Assembly (NCBI GenBank): GCA_019918135.1
Contig: WBZZ01006789.1
Location: forward strand, 33,501 to 97,500
Reading direction: 5' to 3'
DNA: 64,000 nucleotides
Origin: Paulinella micropora
Lineage: Eukaryota; Cercozoa; Imbricatea; Euglyphida; Paulinellidae
Shown here: positions 19,169 through 31,552 of the stretch, piece after piece
Layout of the letters: each line of letters opens with the position of its first letter
Numbering within the stretch: the first letter of the stretch is position 1
The notes under the pieces: generated by a model
The model's database searches: none
The model's input: only the letters and a program-made list of their open reading frames with translations
Told to the model about the DNA's origin: nothing
Program-made: the position numbers and the translations under genes

Positions 19169-19446
19169 CCATTGATGGTGTCAGGCATCTCCACGACTGT
19201 CTCTTCTAGTGCCATTTCGGCCTCGACGGCCGCGTGGGCGGCAGACTCGGCGGCCGCCTCCGCCTCCTCTTCTTGCTGGATCAACTGCTTGATCTGCAGG
19301 CGTGTCTCCCTGCAACCACAGACCTTTTCACAGAGCGCGATCTGCAGCTGTAACTTCTCTCGTTCTACGGCCAGGATCCGGCGGCGGGCTAGGCACGTGG
19401 CCAGCTCGTTCTCATTCTCAGCTAGTGCTTGTCGCAAAGCGTCCAT
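19165..19446 (-). CDS. 93-aa coiled-coil protein, copy B
   Basis: It is identical in protein sequence to the copy at 4462-4743, with the same CTAG stop overlap with R2. Confidence 0.7.
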   Translation of the reverse strand: MDALRQALAENENELATCLARRRILAVEREKLQLQIALCEKVCGCRETRLQIKQLIQQEEEAEAAAESAAHAAVEAEMALEETVVEMPDTING

Positions 19447-19482
19447 TTTTAATTAAAAAGTACAGACTCAAAAGAAAAGAAA

Positions 19483-22400
19483 TCAGCCCGGAATCTCGGT
19501 AATGGTCACTCTACCCCTTTCATAAACAGCCGTCCCACCAATAACAAGTTTCCAGGTGACAGCGCCTTGTGTGTCGCCGTAAGCTTCGAACCAAATATAC
19601 TCGTTCGCTGCCACTTCCATGATACCCGACAGGCTTAGCGAAGTGTACCGCCCGTTGCCATAGAGCCCATGGGCGCCCCCTGTTACCTCAAAATTGCCTT
19701 CTGTCTGTTGTACGCCGGTGCTTGAGGCGGGTCTCACTGAATTCCTTTCGACCCAGACATCGTAAAAGGCGCCACTGGTCGGCGGGTTGTTGGTAGCCGC
19801 TGCCGAAGTAATAAACTTGAACGAGGCAGTGATCAGCCATTTCCTGGGAATACCGGACGTGTTCTGCCAGGTCGTGAAGCCGTTGGCATGGCTTACGGTG
19901 ATGTTGCCGTACACGGGCGCCAGCCTCACTACGCCATCGACCGGGGTCTTCCTGCCAGTTCCACTATTAACAGAGACGGCCGTGTCACTCGTCAGCCAGT
20001 GGCCGCGGTCCCAGGTGCCCAGCTCGAACTCGCCGAGGTCGTTGATTTGGAGCACACGGTCCGTGCCGGCGGAGGGCAGCGCGGTCGGCAGCTTCAGCGT
20101 GTTTTTGCCGCACACGATCGAATCCACGCCCGTGAGGCCCGTGGCAGTGGCCGACAGTGGTCGAAGTGCTCTGGGTCACAATCTGTCCCGCAGAAGTCAG
20201 GCTCAGAACGGCGGTCTGGGCCGGCGTGGAGGCTGGCAACAACGAGCTGGCCACAAGCTGGCCCGCCGAGTCCAGCGTGACCAAAGACGTCGAGCCGGGC
20301 AGGCTAGCAGGCACTCTGACGGAAGAGGCGGCTAGCTGCCTTCCGCTGGACAAGGAGACGAAGGACGTGTTGGACGGCAACGCGGTCGGCAGCAGGAGTG
20401 CAGAAGAACCAGAAGCCGGAGCGGAAAGGGTGCTGGTGCCGCCCGCCCCGCTAAGTGACAGCGAGCTAGCAGCCCCTGTCGCTAGCTGGCCACTAGAATC
20501 AAGTGTCACCAGCAAAGTGCTACCAGGCAGAGACACTGGCACCTTTAGCGCAGAGGCACTTAGTTGCCCCGCAGAGGTCAGCGACGTCAGAGAAGTGCTG
20601 GCAGGCAGCGCGCTAGGTAGACTCAGCGCGACCGTCCCCGTGCTCGCAATCGTAGAGGCGCCGATCGTCATTGGCGACGTATGCGTGTGCCCGTCTACGT
20701 AGGCCTTGTTGGCAGCGTCGGTGGTGGTGAGCGGCGCCGCTTTTTTCTTGATCGCGGGGCACGATGTGTAGTCGAAGCCAAAGTGGTTGATTCCGCACCA
20801 GCTAGAACTCCCTCCCGCCTTGATAGTAGCAACCACGATGGCCACGTACCGGGTGGCCCTAGCGTTGTCGGTCTGCGCGAGAGTGATGGAATTGCCATCG
20901 ACAAAGGTGTACGAGCCAGTGTGCCACAGCGTCCAGGTAGTGCCGTCTAACGATGTGCCCACCTGCCACGTCTTTGGCGATTTATCCAGACCGCTGGACT
21001 GGGCTTGCAGGTAGTACTGTTGCAGGACGACCCCAGTGCCAAAACCTAGCTGGAGCCACTCTCCGGGGTACACTACGCCCGAAAACGTTTTGCTGGAACT
21101 GGAAGTGTAGGCGCCGCTCGTGGCATTGTAGGTACTGGTGTTGCTCTGCCAGGAAAAGTTTGAGCCTGTATTGAAGCCGTCGTACGCATTGCCGTTCCCG
21201 GAAGTGGACGCACTCGCGACCAGGCCGTTCCAGCTGTTACTCGTCATGCTGTCGGGCTTCTTCACGTACGTAGTGGCTACAAGGCTCAGACCATGAGAGA
21301 TAGCCTGGTCCCCGTACAGCAGCGCGCCGTCGGAGCCCAGCGACACCAAGCTAGTACTGCTTGGTAGAGCGGCTGGCAGCTTGAGTGCAGAGGTGCCGGA
21401 CGCCGGAGCGGAAAGGTGCTGGTGCCTCCAGCCCCGCTGAGTGATAGCGAGCTAGCAGCGCCTGTCGCGAGCTGGCCACCGGAGTCGAGTGTCAGCAGCG
21501 CCGTGCTGCCTGGCAGGGCGGTTGGTAGCCTGATCGAAGAAGAGCCGGAAGCTGGGGCTGAAAGTGCACTGGTACCTCCAGCCCCACTGAGTGACAACGA
21601 GCTGGCAGCAGCGGCTGCAAAGTGCTGGCAGCAGCGGCTGCAAAGTTAGGTTTCAGCTCTGTGCAACGTACCCAGCGGGCTGCACTGTTTCCTCCATGGT
21701 AGATCTTTTCGATGACCCAGCGATGGACTCTGAAGTAATTAGTAGCTGTATACGAAGTGGTGAGTGTAAACGTCCTCGAAACCTCATTTACTGCCCAAGA
21801 AGAGATGCTGGTGTTCTGGTACAGCACCGTCCAGTTAGTGGGAGGGTCGGCAGCGTCGTTCGAGCCTTGGCCAGGTTGCATATAATCCAGTTGAATCCCC
21901 GACATAAACACGAGGGTACCAATCAAAACTCGACAGCAGCATCCGCGCACCATCGGAGCGACGCAGCTGGAACCACTCTCCTTGTATCCCGTTGGTGGTT
22001 TGTGCGTTCGCGCCCGCGCCCGCCACATCGTAATCTCCTGCTGGATACGTGTAGTAGTTCTTGCTGACCCAGCCTGTATCTCCGGCAGTGACGTTGTCAA
22101 ACATTTTCCAGGCTCGCCAGGAACCGACCTCTTCGCTGCTCACTGTCGCTGTCCACGTGCTGCCGTAAGTGTAGTTGCTGAACACAGGAAACGTGTAGGG
22201 GTCCCAAGCTACCAGCGCTAGCGAATTCGCGGCGCCAGTGCCCAAGTTGCCGCTGCTGTCTAATGTGACCAGGGCTGTCTGTCCGGTAGAGGGCAACGCG
22301 GCCGGCAACTTGAGTGCAGAGGAGCCAGAGGCAGGAGCGGAAAGCGTGCTGGTGCCTCCAGCCCCGCTGAGTGACAGCGAGCTAACAGCCCCTGTCGCGA

Positions 22401-23866
22401 GCTGACCACCGGAATCGAGTGTCAACAGTGACGTGCTGCCAGGCAGTGACGCCGGTACCTTGAGCGCAGACGCGCCTACCTGGCCCGCGCTCGTCAAGGA
22501 AACGAGTGACGTGCTGGCGGGCAGCGAAAGCGGGAGTGTAAATTTAGAGGCGGTGAGTTTGCCGGTCGTGCTGTTCCACTGCGTCGCCTTCTCGGCGGTA
22601 GTAGAATCGACGCCCGACCTCAACGGCTTGATATAAGCAGCATCGGTGCTAGCGGACACTAATTCAGCGCCCGTGGCGTTCAGTACAATCGAGCGGGATG
22701 TCGCTGCTTTTGCTCTGTAGCCTATTGCGACCGATTCCTGGGCGGCAGCACCCGTGATAGCCGTACTGTCGATCCCAACCGACCGTACGCCGAGCGTACT
22801 AGCATAGGGACCGACAGAGACTGATGAATTGCCTTGTGTGCTCTCCGTGGAGTAGGCACCGATCGCGACGGCGAGATCCGACTGGCCAGAGTATCCCGCC
22901 CGGTAGCCAGCAGCAACTCCAAACTGGCCCTGTCCACTCGCGCCTGCCTGAGTGCCTATCGCGACGGCGAATGGTTGCTGTCCGTCGCCCGCGGAAGTCC
23001 CGATTGCTACACTGTCTCCCCCTTGGAAGCCAATGGCACCGGTAGCGAACTGGCCCGCGCTGTCGAGCGTGACGAACTGCTTGGTGCCTGCGCTGGGCAG
23101 GGCCACAGGCAGCTTGAGCGCGACGGAGCCAGTAGCAGGCGCGGAAAGCGTACTGTTGCCGCCAGCCCCTGCCAGCATGAGCGTCGACGAGCTTACTTGG
23201 CCGCTCAGGCCTAGCACGCCGTCTGGATCGACCGTCACCAGCTGTGCGGTCGAGGCGGGCAGGGGGTTAGGCAGCCTCGCGAGAGTGTCTGGGATCGTCG
23301 TGACTGTAAAGTCGGTGTCCATGAGCACGATCGCGCCATTACCGCTAGGAGCCAAAGATGGCTGCATGAGCGTCCTGTCCTTGACCGCAAAGATCGAGCC
23401 GTCTGGGTCCATGGTCACGACACAGTCGTTTTGGGTAGGCATGACCGACGGGAACTTCACTGCTCCTGCCACCTGGTGGTCGACGTACGCCTTGGGCGCC
23501 AGCTGCGAGGCCTTGGTCGGATAACTGGTGTTCTCGATGCAGCCGGCATTGTACAGCTGGTAGTCGAAGGCCAGGCTCCGCATGTACCAAACTCCCGCCC
23601 CGTTGTTTTTAGTGCAGATTATGCGCAGGTACCTGGCGTAATCGGCCGCGGCCGCAGGCGTGAACGTGCGCAGGCTGTCGCCGACAAAGGTCTGGGCCGT
23701 CTGGCTGTCCCAAGTGAACCACCGGCTGCCGTCCGCGCTATAAGCGACTACCCAGTCCCTGGGCGCGGTAATAGCACCCGCAGACGTGAAGTGATAAGCA
23801 GCGACTTTGGCGTGCTGGCCCAGATCAAGCTGGAGCCACGCGCCAGGCACAGGGAGATTATCGACC
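19483..23866 (-). pseudogene. Attachment fibre, copy B (5' truncated)
   Basis: It lacks the start and the first part of the F5/8C-like domain. It shares with the other copies the predicted intron (21,866-21,911), the 23-bp duplication and two frame changes. The segment 19,985-21,349 is one open frame because the TAG of copy A is absent. Confidence 0.85.
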
Positions 23867-24113
23867 TGTGCCCCAGAACGGTGGTGGCGCAAAAGGGGGG
23901 TTGCTGTTAAAGAGGGCGGCGAGAGTGGCGCATCGCCCCCTATTGGCCATGGCTGGTCCAGGGGGGGGGGGGGGTGTCTCCCATGCTGCCTATTTTTTCT
24001 TCTTGGCTTTATTATTAAAGAGTGTTACAGTGTGGTCGATAATGCTAGCTGTTTGTCCTACCTGTGGTGCCTGCTTTTTCGAAGGCTAGCTGTATTGGTC
24101 AGGGACAGGGAAA
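23867..24113. other. Unique centre of the B/C palindrome
   Basis: These 247 bases have no counterpart elsewhere in the window. They include a run of 14 G (23,959-23,972) and a very short reading frame at 24,037-24,084 (15 residues, with CPTCGAC resembling a zinc-ribbon knuckle), too short to call a gene. Confidence 0.6.
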
Positions 24114-24260
24114 ATGGGCGATCCCAAGGATCTTGCCTCGCTCGTCTGCAGACCCTATGGTGACGGCGCCTGCATCAACCCCGCGCGAGACGTCCCCGGC
24201 GGAGACACCTGGGAGGAGCGGATGCGCTTCGTGGACAATTTCCTGGACGAGATGTTGTAA
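24114..24260 (+). CDS. 48-aa small acidic protein
   Basis: ATG at 24,114 opens a 48-residue frame (MGDPKDLASLVCRPYGDGAC...) ending WEERMRFVDNFLDEML. Codon use is GC-rich like the neighbouring viral genes and the stop is followed by ATAATTAAAAAAATTTTT. It lies 44 bases before the fibre start. The family is unknown; it could be a real small viral gene or the tail of a split one. Confidence 0.45.
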   Translation: MGDPKDLASLVCRPYGDGACINPARDVPGGDTWEERMRFVDNFLDEML

Positions 24261-24304
24261 ATAATTAAAAAAATTTTTCTCGTAGTCTACTAAACTAGCA
24301 AGGA

Positions 24305-27300
24305 ATGGAGGTAGCCAGGTCCTACAAGCGCCGTCGTCTGGACGGTGCGACCGACGACTTTGTGCTACCGGTCGACGGGCAGAGCGGCGACGTCCTTGTT
24401 TCGGACGGTGACGGGGGCGTGAGATGGGCAGCGGGCGGAGTGGCCGCGAACGACGCGGTAGCGCTTAATACAGCTCACAGACTGACTACTTCCGGGAACC
24501 CGCACTTGGTTGATCTAGCCGATCTGATCACCTTGACGCTGGACACCGAAGCCAAACTAACCAGCCGGCCGGGATGACTTCCAACAGCTCCGCTGGCTTT
24601 GTGGTCTAGCAATTCTGCGCAAGCCTACCTAGCTTTTGACAGCGACTTCTCGACCTTGTGGGGCACCACTGCGCCCGACAGCTACAGCGGCAACAACTAC
24701 ACCGCCATGATCGAGACGATGGTCGATAATCTCCCTGTGCCTGGCGCGTGGCTCCAGCTTGATCTGGGCCAGCACGCCAAAGTCGCTGCTTATCACTTCA
24801 CGTCTGCGGGTGCTATTACCGCGCCCAGGGACTGGGTAGTCGCTTATAGCGCGGACGGCAGCCGGTGGTTCACTTGGGACAGCCAGACGGCCCAGACCTT
24901 TGTCGGCGACAGCCTGCGCACGTTCACGCCTGCGGCCGCGGCCGATTACGCCAGGTACCTGCGCATAATCTGCACTAAAAACAACGGGGCGGGAGTTTGG
25001 TACATGCGGAGCCTGGCCTTCGACTACCAGCTGTACAATGCCGGCTGCATCGAGAACACCAGTTATCCGACCAAGGCCTCGCAGCTGGCGCCCAAGGCGT
25101 ACGTCGACCACCAGGTGGCAGGAGCAGTGAAGTTCCCGTCGGTCATGCCTACCCAAAACGACTGTGTCGTGACCATGGACCCAGACGGCTCGATCTTTGC
25201 GGTCAAGGACAGGACGCTCATGCAGCCATCTTTGGCTCCTAGCGGTAATGGCGCGATCGTGCTCATGGACACCGACTTTACAGTCACGACGATCCCAGAC
25301 ACTCTCGCGAGGCTGCCTAACCCCCTGCCCGCCTCGACCGCACAGCTGGTGACGGTCGATCCAGACGGCGTGCTAGGCCTGAGCGGCCAAGTAAGCTCGT
25401 CGACGCTCATGCTGGCAGGGGCTGGCGGCAACAGTACGCTTTCCGCGCCTGCTACTGGCTCCGTCGCGCTCAAGCTGCCTGTGGCCCTGCCCAGCGCAGG
25501 CACCAAGCAGTTCGTCACGCTCGACAGCGCGGGCCAGTTCGCTACCGGTGCCATTGGCTTCCAAGGGGGAGACAGTGTAGCAATCGGGACTTCCGCGGGC
25601 GACGGACAGCAACCATTCGCCGTCGCGATAGGCACTCAGGCAGGCGCGAGTGGACAGGGCCAGTTTGGAGTTGCTGCTGGCTACCGGGCGGGATACTCTG
25701 GCCAGTCGGATCTCGCCGTCGCGATCGGTGCCTACTCCACGGAGAGCACACAAGGCAATTCATCAGTCTCTGTCGGTCCCTATGCTAGTACGCTCGGCGT
25801 ACGGTCGGTTGGGATCGACAGTACGGCTATCACGGGTGCTGCCGCCCAGGAATCGGTCGCAATAGGCTACAGAGCAAAAGCAGCGACATCCCGCTCGATT
25901 GTACTGAACGCCACGGGCGCTGAATTAGTGTCCGCTAGCACCGATGCTGCTTATATCAAGCCGTTGAGGTCGGGCGTCGATTCTACTACCGCCGAGAAGG
26001 CGACGCAGTGGAACAGCACGACCGGCAAACTCACCGCCTCTAAATTTACACTCCCGCTTTCGCTGCCCGCCAGCACGTCACTCGTTTCCTTGACGAGCGC
26101 GGGCCAGGTAGGCGCGTCTGCGCTCAAGGTACCGGCGTCACTGCCTGGCAGCACGTCACTGTTGACACTCGATTCCGGTGGTCAGCTCGCGACAGGGGCT
26201 GTTAGCTCGCTGTCACTCAGCGGGGCTGGAGGCACCAGCACGCTTTCCGCTCCTGCCTCTGGCTCCTCTGCACTCAAGTTGCCGGCCGCGTTGCCCTCTA
26301 CCGGACAGACAGCCCTGGTCACATTAGACAGCAGCGGCAACTTGGGCACTGGCGCCGCGAATTCGCTAGCGCTGGTAGCTTGGGACCCCTACACGTTTCC
26401 TGTGTTCAGCAACTACACTTACGGCAGCACGTGGACAGCGACAGTGAGCAGCGAAGAGGTCGGTTCCTGGCGAGCCTGGAAAATGTTTGACAACGTCACT
26501 GCCGGAGATACAGGCTGGGTCAGCAAGAACTACTACACGTATCCAGCAGGAGATTACGATGTGGCGGGCGCGGGCGCGAACGCACAAACCACCAACGGGA
26601 TACAAGGAGAGTGGTTCCAGCTGCGTCGCTCTGATGGTGCGCGGATGCTGCTGTCGAGTTTTGATTGGTACCCTCGTGTTTATGTCGGGGATTCAACTGG
26701 ATTATATGCAACCTGGCCAAGGCTCGAACGACGCTGCCGACCCTCCCACTAACTGGACGGTGCTGTACCAGAACACCAGCATCTCTTCTTGGGCAGTAAA
26801 TGAGGTTTCGAGGACGTTTACACTCACCACTTCGTATACAGCTACTAATTACTTCAGAGTCCATCGCTGGGTCATCGAAAAGATCTACCATGGAGGAAAC
26901 AGTGCAGCCCGCTGGGTACGTTGCACAGAGCTGAAACCTAACTTTGCAGCCGCTGCTGCCAGCACTTTGCAGCCGCTGCTGCCAGCTCGTTGTCACTCAG
27001 TGGGGCTGGAGGTACCAGTGCACTTTCAGCCCCAGCTTCCGGCTCTTCTTCGATCAGGCTACCAACCGCCCTGCCAGGCAGCACGGCGCTGCTGACACTC
27101 GACTCCGGTGGCCAGCTCGCGACAGGCGCTGCTAGCTCGCTATCACTCAGCGGGGCTGGAGGCACCAGCACCTTTCCGCTCCGGCGTCCGGCACCTCTGC
27201 ACTCAAGCTGCCAGCCGCTCTACCAAGCAGTACTAGCTTGGTGTCGCTGGGCTCCGACGGCGCGCTGCTGTACGGGGACCAGGCTATCTCTCATGGTCTG

Positions 27301-29104
27301 AGCCTTGTAGCCACTACGTACGTGAAGAAGCCCGACAGCATGACGAGTAACAGCTGGAACGGCCTGGTTGCGAGTGCGTCCACTTCCGGGAACGGCAATG
27401 CGTACGACGGCTTCAATACAGGCTCAAACTTTTCCTGGCAGAGCAACACCAGTACCTACAATGCCACGAGCGGCGCCTACACTTCCAGTTCCAGCAAAAC
27501 GTTTTCGGGCGTAGTGTACCCCGGAGAGTGGCTCCAGCTAGGTTTTGGCACTGGGGTCGTCCTGCAACAGTACTACCTGCAAGCCCAGTCCAGCGGTCTG
27601 GATAAATCGCCAAAGACGTGGCAGGTGGGCACATCGTTAGACGGCACTACCTGGACGCTGTGGCACACTGGCTCGTACACCTTTGTCGATGGCAATTCCA
27701 TCACTCTCGCGCAGACCGACAACGCTAGGGCCACCCGGTACGTGGCCATCGTGGTTGCTACTATCAAGGCGGGAGGGAGTTCTAGCTGGTGCGGAATCAA
27801 CCACTTTGGCTTCGACTACACATCGTGCCCCGCGATCAAGAATATAGCGGCGCCGCTCACCACCACCGACGCTGCCAACAAGGCCTACGTAGACGGGCAC
27901 ACGAATACGTCGCCAATGACGATCGGCGCCTCTACGATTGCGAGCACGGGGACGGTCGCGCTGAGTCTACCTAGCGCGCTGCCTGCCAGCACTTCTCTGA
28001 CGTCGCTGACCTCTGCGGGGCAACTAAGTGCCTCTGCGCTAAAGGTGCCAGTGTCTCTGCCTGGTAGCACTTTGCTGGTGACACTTGATTCTAGTGGCCA
28101 GCTAGCGACAGGGGCTGCTAGCTCGCTGTCACTTAGCGGGGCGGGCGGCACCAGCACCCTTTCCGCTCCGGCTTCTGGTTCTTCTGCACTCCTGCTGCCG
28201 ACCGCGTTGCCGTCCAACACGTCCTTCGTCTCCTTGTCCAGCGGAAGGCAGCTAGCCGCCTCTTCCGTCAGAGTGCCTGCTAGCCTGCCCGGCTCGACGT
28301 CTTTGGTCACGCTGGACTCGGCGGGCCAGCTTGTGGCCAGCTCGTTGTTGCCAGCCTCCACGCCGGCCCAGACCGCCGTTCTGAGCCTGACTTCTGCGGG
28401 ACAGATTGTGACCCAGAGCACTTCGACCACTGTCGGCCACTGCCACGGGCCTCACGGGCGTGGATTCGATCGTGTGCGGCAAAAACACGCTGAAGCTGCC
28501 GACCGCGCTGCCCTCCGCCGGCACGGACCGTGTGCTCCAAATCAACGACCTCGGCGAGTTCGAGCTGGGCACCTGGGACCGCGGCCACTGGCTGACGAGT
28601 GACACGGCCGTCTCTGTTAATAGTGGAACTGGCAGGAAGACCCCGGTCGATGGCGTAGTGAGGCTGGCGCCCGTGTACGGCAACATCACCGTAAGCCATG
28701 CCAACGGCTTCACGACCTGGCAGAACACGTCCGGTATTCCCAGGAAATGGCTGATCACTGCCTCGTTCAAGTTTATTACTTCGGCAGCGGCTACCAACAA
28801 CCCGCCGACCAGTGGCGCCTTTTACGATGTCTGGGTCGAAAGGAATTCAGTGAGACCCGCCTCAAGCACCGGCGTACAACAGACAGAAGGCAATTTTGAG
28901 GTAACAGGGGGCGCCCATGGGCTCTATGGCAACGGGCGGTACACTTCGCTAAGCCTGTCGGGTATCATGGAAGTGGCAGCGAACGAGTATATTTGGTTCG
29001 AAGCTTACGGCGACACACAAGGCGCTGTCACCTGGAAACTTGTTATTGGTGGGACGGCTGTTTATGAAAGGGGTAGAGTGACCATTACCGAGATTCCGGG
29101 CTGA
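24305..29104 (+). pseudogene. Attachment fibre: F5/8C-like domains, beta-shaft repeats, C1q/TNF-like head, copy C
   Basis: This is the most complete of three copies. After a short N-terminus (KRRRLDG) come a first discoidin-like (F5/8C) domain (GAWLQLDLGQHAKVAAYHF), a beta-shaft with repeated LPxALPxSTxLVTLDSxGQL units reminiscent of adenovirus fibre shafts, an AIGxxAG head-like region (SVAIGTSAGDGQQ), two more F5/8C-like domains (one at WYPR, one at GEWLQLGFGTGVVLQQYYL), more shaft repeats, and a C-terminal beta-sandwich like C1q/TNF heads (final 150 residues). It is probably a host-attachment protein. Breaks: in-frame TGA at 24,575-24,577, predicted intron 26,676-26,721, 23-bp duplication near 26,942, base loss near 27,173 and a frame change near 28,424. 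All except the TGA region are testable in, and shared by, the other copies. Confidence 0.8.
26676..26721 (+). other. Predicted 46-nt intron in fibre gene (copy C)
   Basis: It is identical to the one at 1997-2042. Confidence 0.6.
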
Positions 29105-29140
29105 TTTCTTTTCTTTTGAGTCTGTACTTTTTAATTAAAA

Positions 29141-29422
29141 ATGGACGCTTTGCGACAAGCACTAGCTGAGAATGAGAACGAGCTGGCCACGTGCCTAGCC
29201 CGCCGCCGGATCCTGGCCGTAGAACGAGAGAAGTTACAGCTGCAGATCGCGCTCTGTGAAAAGGTCTGTGGTTGCAGGGAGACACGCCTGCAGATCAAGC
29301 AGTTGATCCAGCAAGAAGAGGAGGCGGAGGCGGCCGCCGAGTCTGCCGCCCACGCGGCCGTCGAGGCCGAAATGGCACTAGAAGAGACAGTCGTGGAGAT
29401 GCCTGACACCATCAATGGCTAG
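29141..29422 (+). CDS. 93-aa coiled-coil protein, copy C
   Basis: The protein is identical to copies A and B, 36 bases after the fibre stop and preceded by the same TTTTTAATTAAAA element. Confidence 0.7.
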   Translation: MDALRQALAENENELATCLARRRILAVEREKLQLQIALCEKVCGCRETRLQIKQLIQQEEEAEAAAESAAHAAVEAEMALEETVVEMPDTING

Positions 29423-30399
29423 AAGTCCTGGTCTAGGCCCCATTCCGGCTCCTTGGCCGGTGCCCGCGCGTACTCGCTCACTCTTTTCTCGAAAAAGTTA
29501 GTCTTGCCTACCACGCCTAGCTGCTCCATGAAGGGCAAGGGACACTTGGCCACCCCGTACAGCTTTTCGCTCAGGCCCAAGTTCTGCAGCAGGCCGTTGG
29601 CCACGAACTCAACGTACCGTTCCATCAGCGTGGCGTTCAGGCCTAACAGGGCCACCAGCAGCGACTCGCTGATGAACCTCCGCTCGACTTCGACACAGCC
29701 GGCCACGATCTGGAAAATGCGCGACATCTGCAGCTTGTTCGACACGTGGTGCTTGTACAAGTGGCACGCAAACAGGCCGTGCGGCGTCTCGTCCCGCGCA
29801 ATAAACTCGTTGCTGGTACACAGGCCCTGCAGCAGGCCCGGGTGCTTTTGTTTCAGCCAAAAGATGGAGGCGAAAGAAGAGGCGAACTGGACAAGTTCCA
29901 CACAAGCGAACGCCACCAGCCGCTCGGCAAACGAAGACCGGGCCGGGCTGAGCCACTGCAGCGCCCACTTGGCTTTTTGTGCGACGGTCGGGACCTGCGT
30001 GATCGCATTGAACAACTTGTCCTTCTCTTGCTGGTCGCTGATGATCGTGTCGATCAACAGGCTGTAGGTCCGCGAGTGTTCGGCCTCATTAAAGATCTGG
30101 TAAGAATAAAAAAGTCTCGCTTCACTGAACTGCACTTCGGCTAAAAAATAAGCGGCCAGGTTCTCTTGGATGATGCCGTCGCTCGAGGCGAAAAAGCCCA
30201 GCACCATCTTAATAAAATGCTGCTCGTCCGCACTCAATTTCTTGAAATCGGCCTGTTCCCGGCTCAGATCAAGCTCGTCTGCCGTCCAGAACGAGCGCAG
30301 GGAAGCTTCATAGAATGAATACAGGTCCAGACGCCTGATGGGAAAGAGACAAAACCGCGATTCTTCCGGCACGAGCAGTTTTTCTTCAGTGTCCATCAT
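29419..30399 (-). CDS. Ribonucleotide reductase class I small subunit (R2), intact
   Basis: The 326-residue protein makes the tyrosyl-radical/di-iron subunit that, with a large subunit (not in this window), converts ribonucleotides to deoxyribonucleotides. Metal ligands and the radical site are all visible: Asp in FFASSDGIIQENL, Glu and His in NEAEHSRTY with the radical Tyr as its last residue, Glu in CVELVQFASSFASIFWL, and Glu/His in ARDETPHGLFA. The C-terminal tail ends GLDQDF, matching the usual acidic-Phe tail that docks on the large subunit. Length is near that of viral and minimal eukaryotic R2. This is the only uninterrupted copy of three. R2 genes are typical of large DNA viruses and unusual next to Polinton-type capsid genes. 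Confidence 0.95.
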   Translation of the reverse strand: MMDTEEKLLVPEESRFCLFPIRRLDLYSFYEASLRSFWTADELDLSREQADFKKLSADEQHFIKMVLGFFASSDGIIQENLAAYFLAEVQFSEARLFYSYQIFNEAEHSRTYSLLIDTIISDQQEKDKLFNAITQVPTVAQKAKWALQWLSPARSSFAERLVAFACVELVQFASSFASIFWLKQKHPGLLQGLCTSNEFIARDETPHGLFACHLYKHHVSNKLQMSRIFQIVAGCVEVERRFISESLLVALLGLNATLMERYVEFVANGLLQNLGLSEKLYGVAKCPLPFMEQLGVVGKTNFFEKRVSEYARAPAKEPEWGLDQDF

Positions 30400-30511
30400 T
30401 CGTGCAGCTGCCGGTTATCTAGTTTCAACAAGGCCATTCACTCTCCTTTTAATAGTAAAGGGGAAAGAGGATATATTTTTTTTCTTATAGCGCAAAACAA
30501 AAACAAAGAAC

Positions 30512-30859
30512 ATGTTGCAAAGACGCAAGACCGAACAACGGCTGATGCCCTCGTCGCCAGAGTCCATCACCGTAACCTCGCACGAGCTCGCACTCGAGCT
30601 CAAGCGGACATACAGCGACTTCAGCTGGCAGTCAGTGCCGCAGCTCATTGTTCACGGGGTCAAGTACCTTGCTCTCTATACTAATCATACTGGTGAGGAG
30701 AAGAAGCAGATCCTCGTGTCTGTGCTCGTGGACTTGTGTCCTGACGACAACGTGGACAAGTTGATCCCGCCAGTAGTCGACGTGATCTGGGAGCTCGTGA
30801 AGGCCGCCCTCGCTTCCAACTGCTGCGAGCTGTGTCCCAAGGTCTGCACGGTCATGTAG
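30512..30859 (+). CDS. 115-aa conserved viral-like protein, copy C
   Basis: The protein is identical to copies A and B. Confidence 0.75.
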   Translation: MLQRRKTEQRLMPSSPESITVTSHELALELKRTYSDFSWQSVPQLIVHGVKYLALYTNHTGEEKKQILVSVLVDLCPDDNVDKLIPPVVDVIWELVKAALASNCCELCPKVCTVM

Positions 30860-31514
30860 GCATCGGGATAAAGTGCCGGCCCAGCGTCACGGGCGTGCCA
30901 TGGTGGATCCTGACCGGGTCGCCGCTCGTCACCATCTGCGCTCGCGCTTTGGCCAGCTTCTCGCGGTCCATACGGTGCGCCCATAACACTACTGCCGGTA
31001 TGACCTGCTCGTTCGAACGCACTTTCTCCAGGGCCATGGTAATCTTGACCAGCAGCACGTCCGCTGCTAATCTGAATCGTCTTTTTTTAGCCATTTCTAC
31101 AGACAGCTCGTTCTTAACCATTTCAAAGAGGATCTCACAGGAGAAGTGGCGCTCTGCTTTTTGCCCAAAGTTGAAAAATGAGTTCACTCCAGAAATGATC
31201 GCTACCACAATTAAACATGTGACAGACACCCAGTCGTAGCCCGCCCGGCCCGCTTCGCACGCCTTGAAGCCGAAGTTGCCGACGATAACGGAGCAGATCG
31301 CCGGCACGATAGTAGCCAGCAGCCCGAAGACCAGGAACTTGTTGTAGTAAAAATACCCAGCCGAGTTATTGAGGCGTGCGTGCAGGGCACATTCGTCCAC
31401 CACGCTGGCAAAATAAGACTCGTGGCGCGAGGACCAATTTTCCTCCTCTCGCTTTACGTCCGAGTCGTCCGAGTCATGCGAGTCCTCCCGTGGCACCACG
31501 ACTTTCTCGTACAT
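30852..31514 (-). CDS. SLATT-like two-helix membrane protein, copy C
   Basis: This is an intact 220-residue copy, as at 6172-6834 with one substitution (EENWSS for EEKWSS). The open frame continues upstream without a stop through the basic-protein region into penton sequence, but the ATG of MYEKVVVP, preceded by an A/T-rich TTTAAAT stretch, is the likely start. Confidence 0.7.
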   Translation of the reverse strand: MYEKVVVPREDSHDSDDSDVKREEENWSSRHESYFASVVDECALHARLNNSAGYFYYNKFLVFGLLATIVPAICSVIVGNFGFKACEAGRAGYDWVSVTCLIVVAIISGVNSFFNFGQKAERHFSCEILFEMVKNELSVEMAKKRRFRLAADVLLVKITMALEKVRSNEQVIPAVVLWAHRMDREKLAKARAQMVTSGDPVRIHHGTPVTLGRHFIPMPT

Positions 31515-31552
31515 CGCTCTTTTTTCTGTTAAAAGAAAGTTTGCGACAAGAT

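Larger units (their letters stand above)
17393..23866 (-). repeat. Viral segment copy B, right part (inverted)
   Basis: It is the reverse complement of about 24,721-31,194 and of A 42-6515, with about 99 percent identity. The match ends at 23,866, inside the fibre coding region, so the fibre 5' end is missing in this copy. Confidence 0.95.

Noticed and set aside
24037-24084. 15-residue frame with CPTCGAC, reminiscent of small zinc-ribbon RNA polymerase subunits
   Set aside because: Too short, and no splice donor allows it to join the 48-aa frame in a convincing way.
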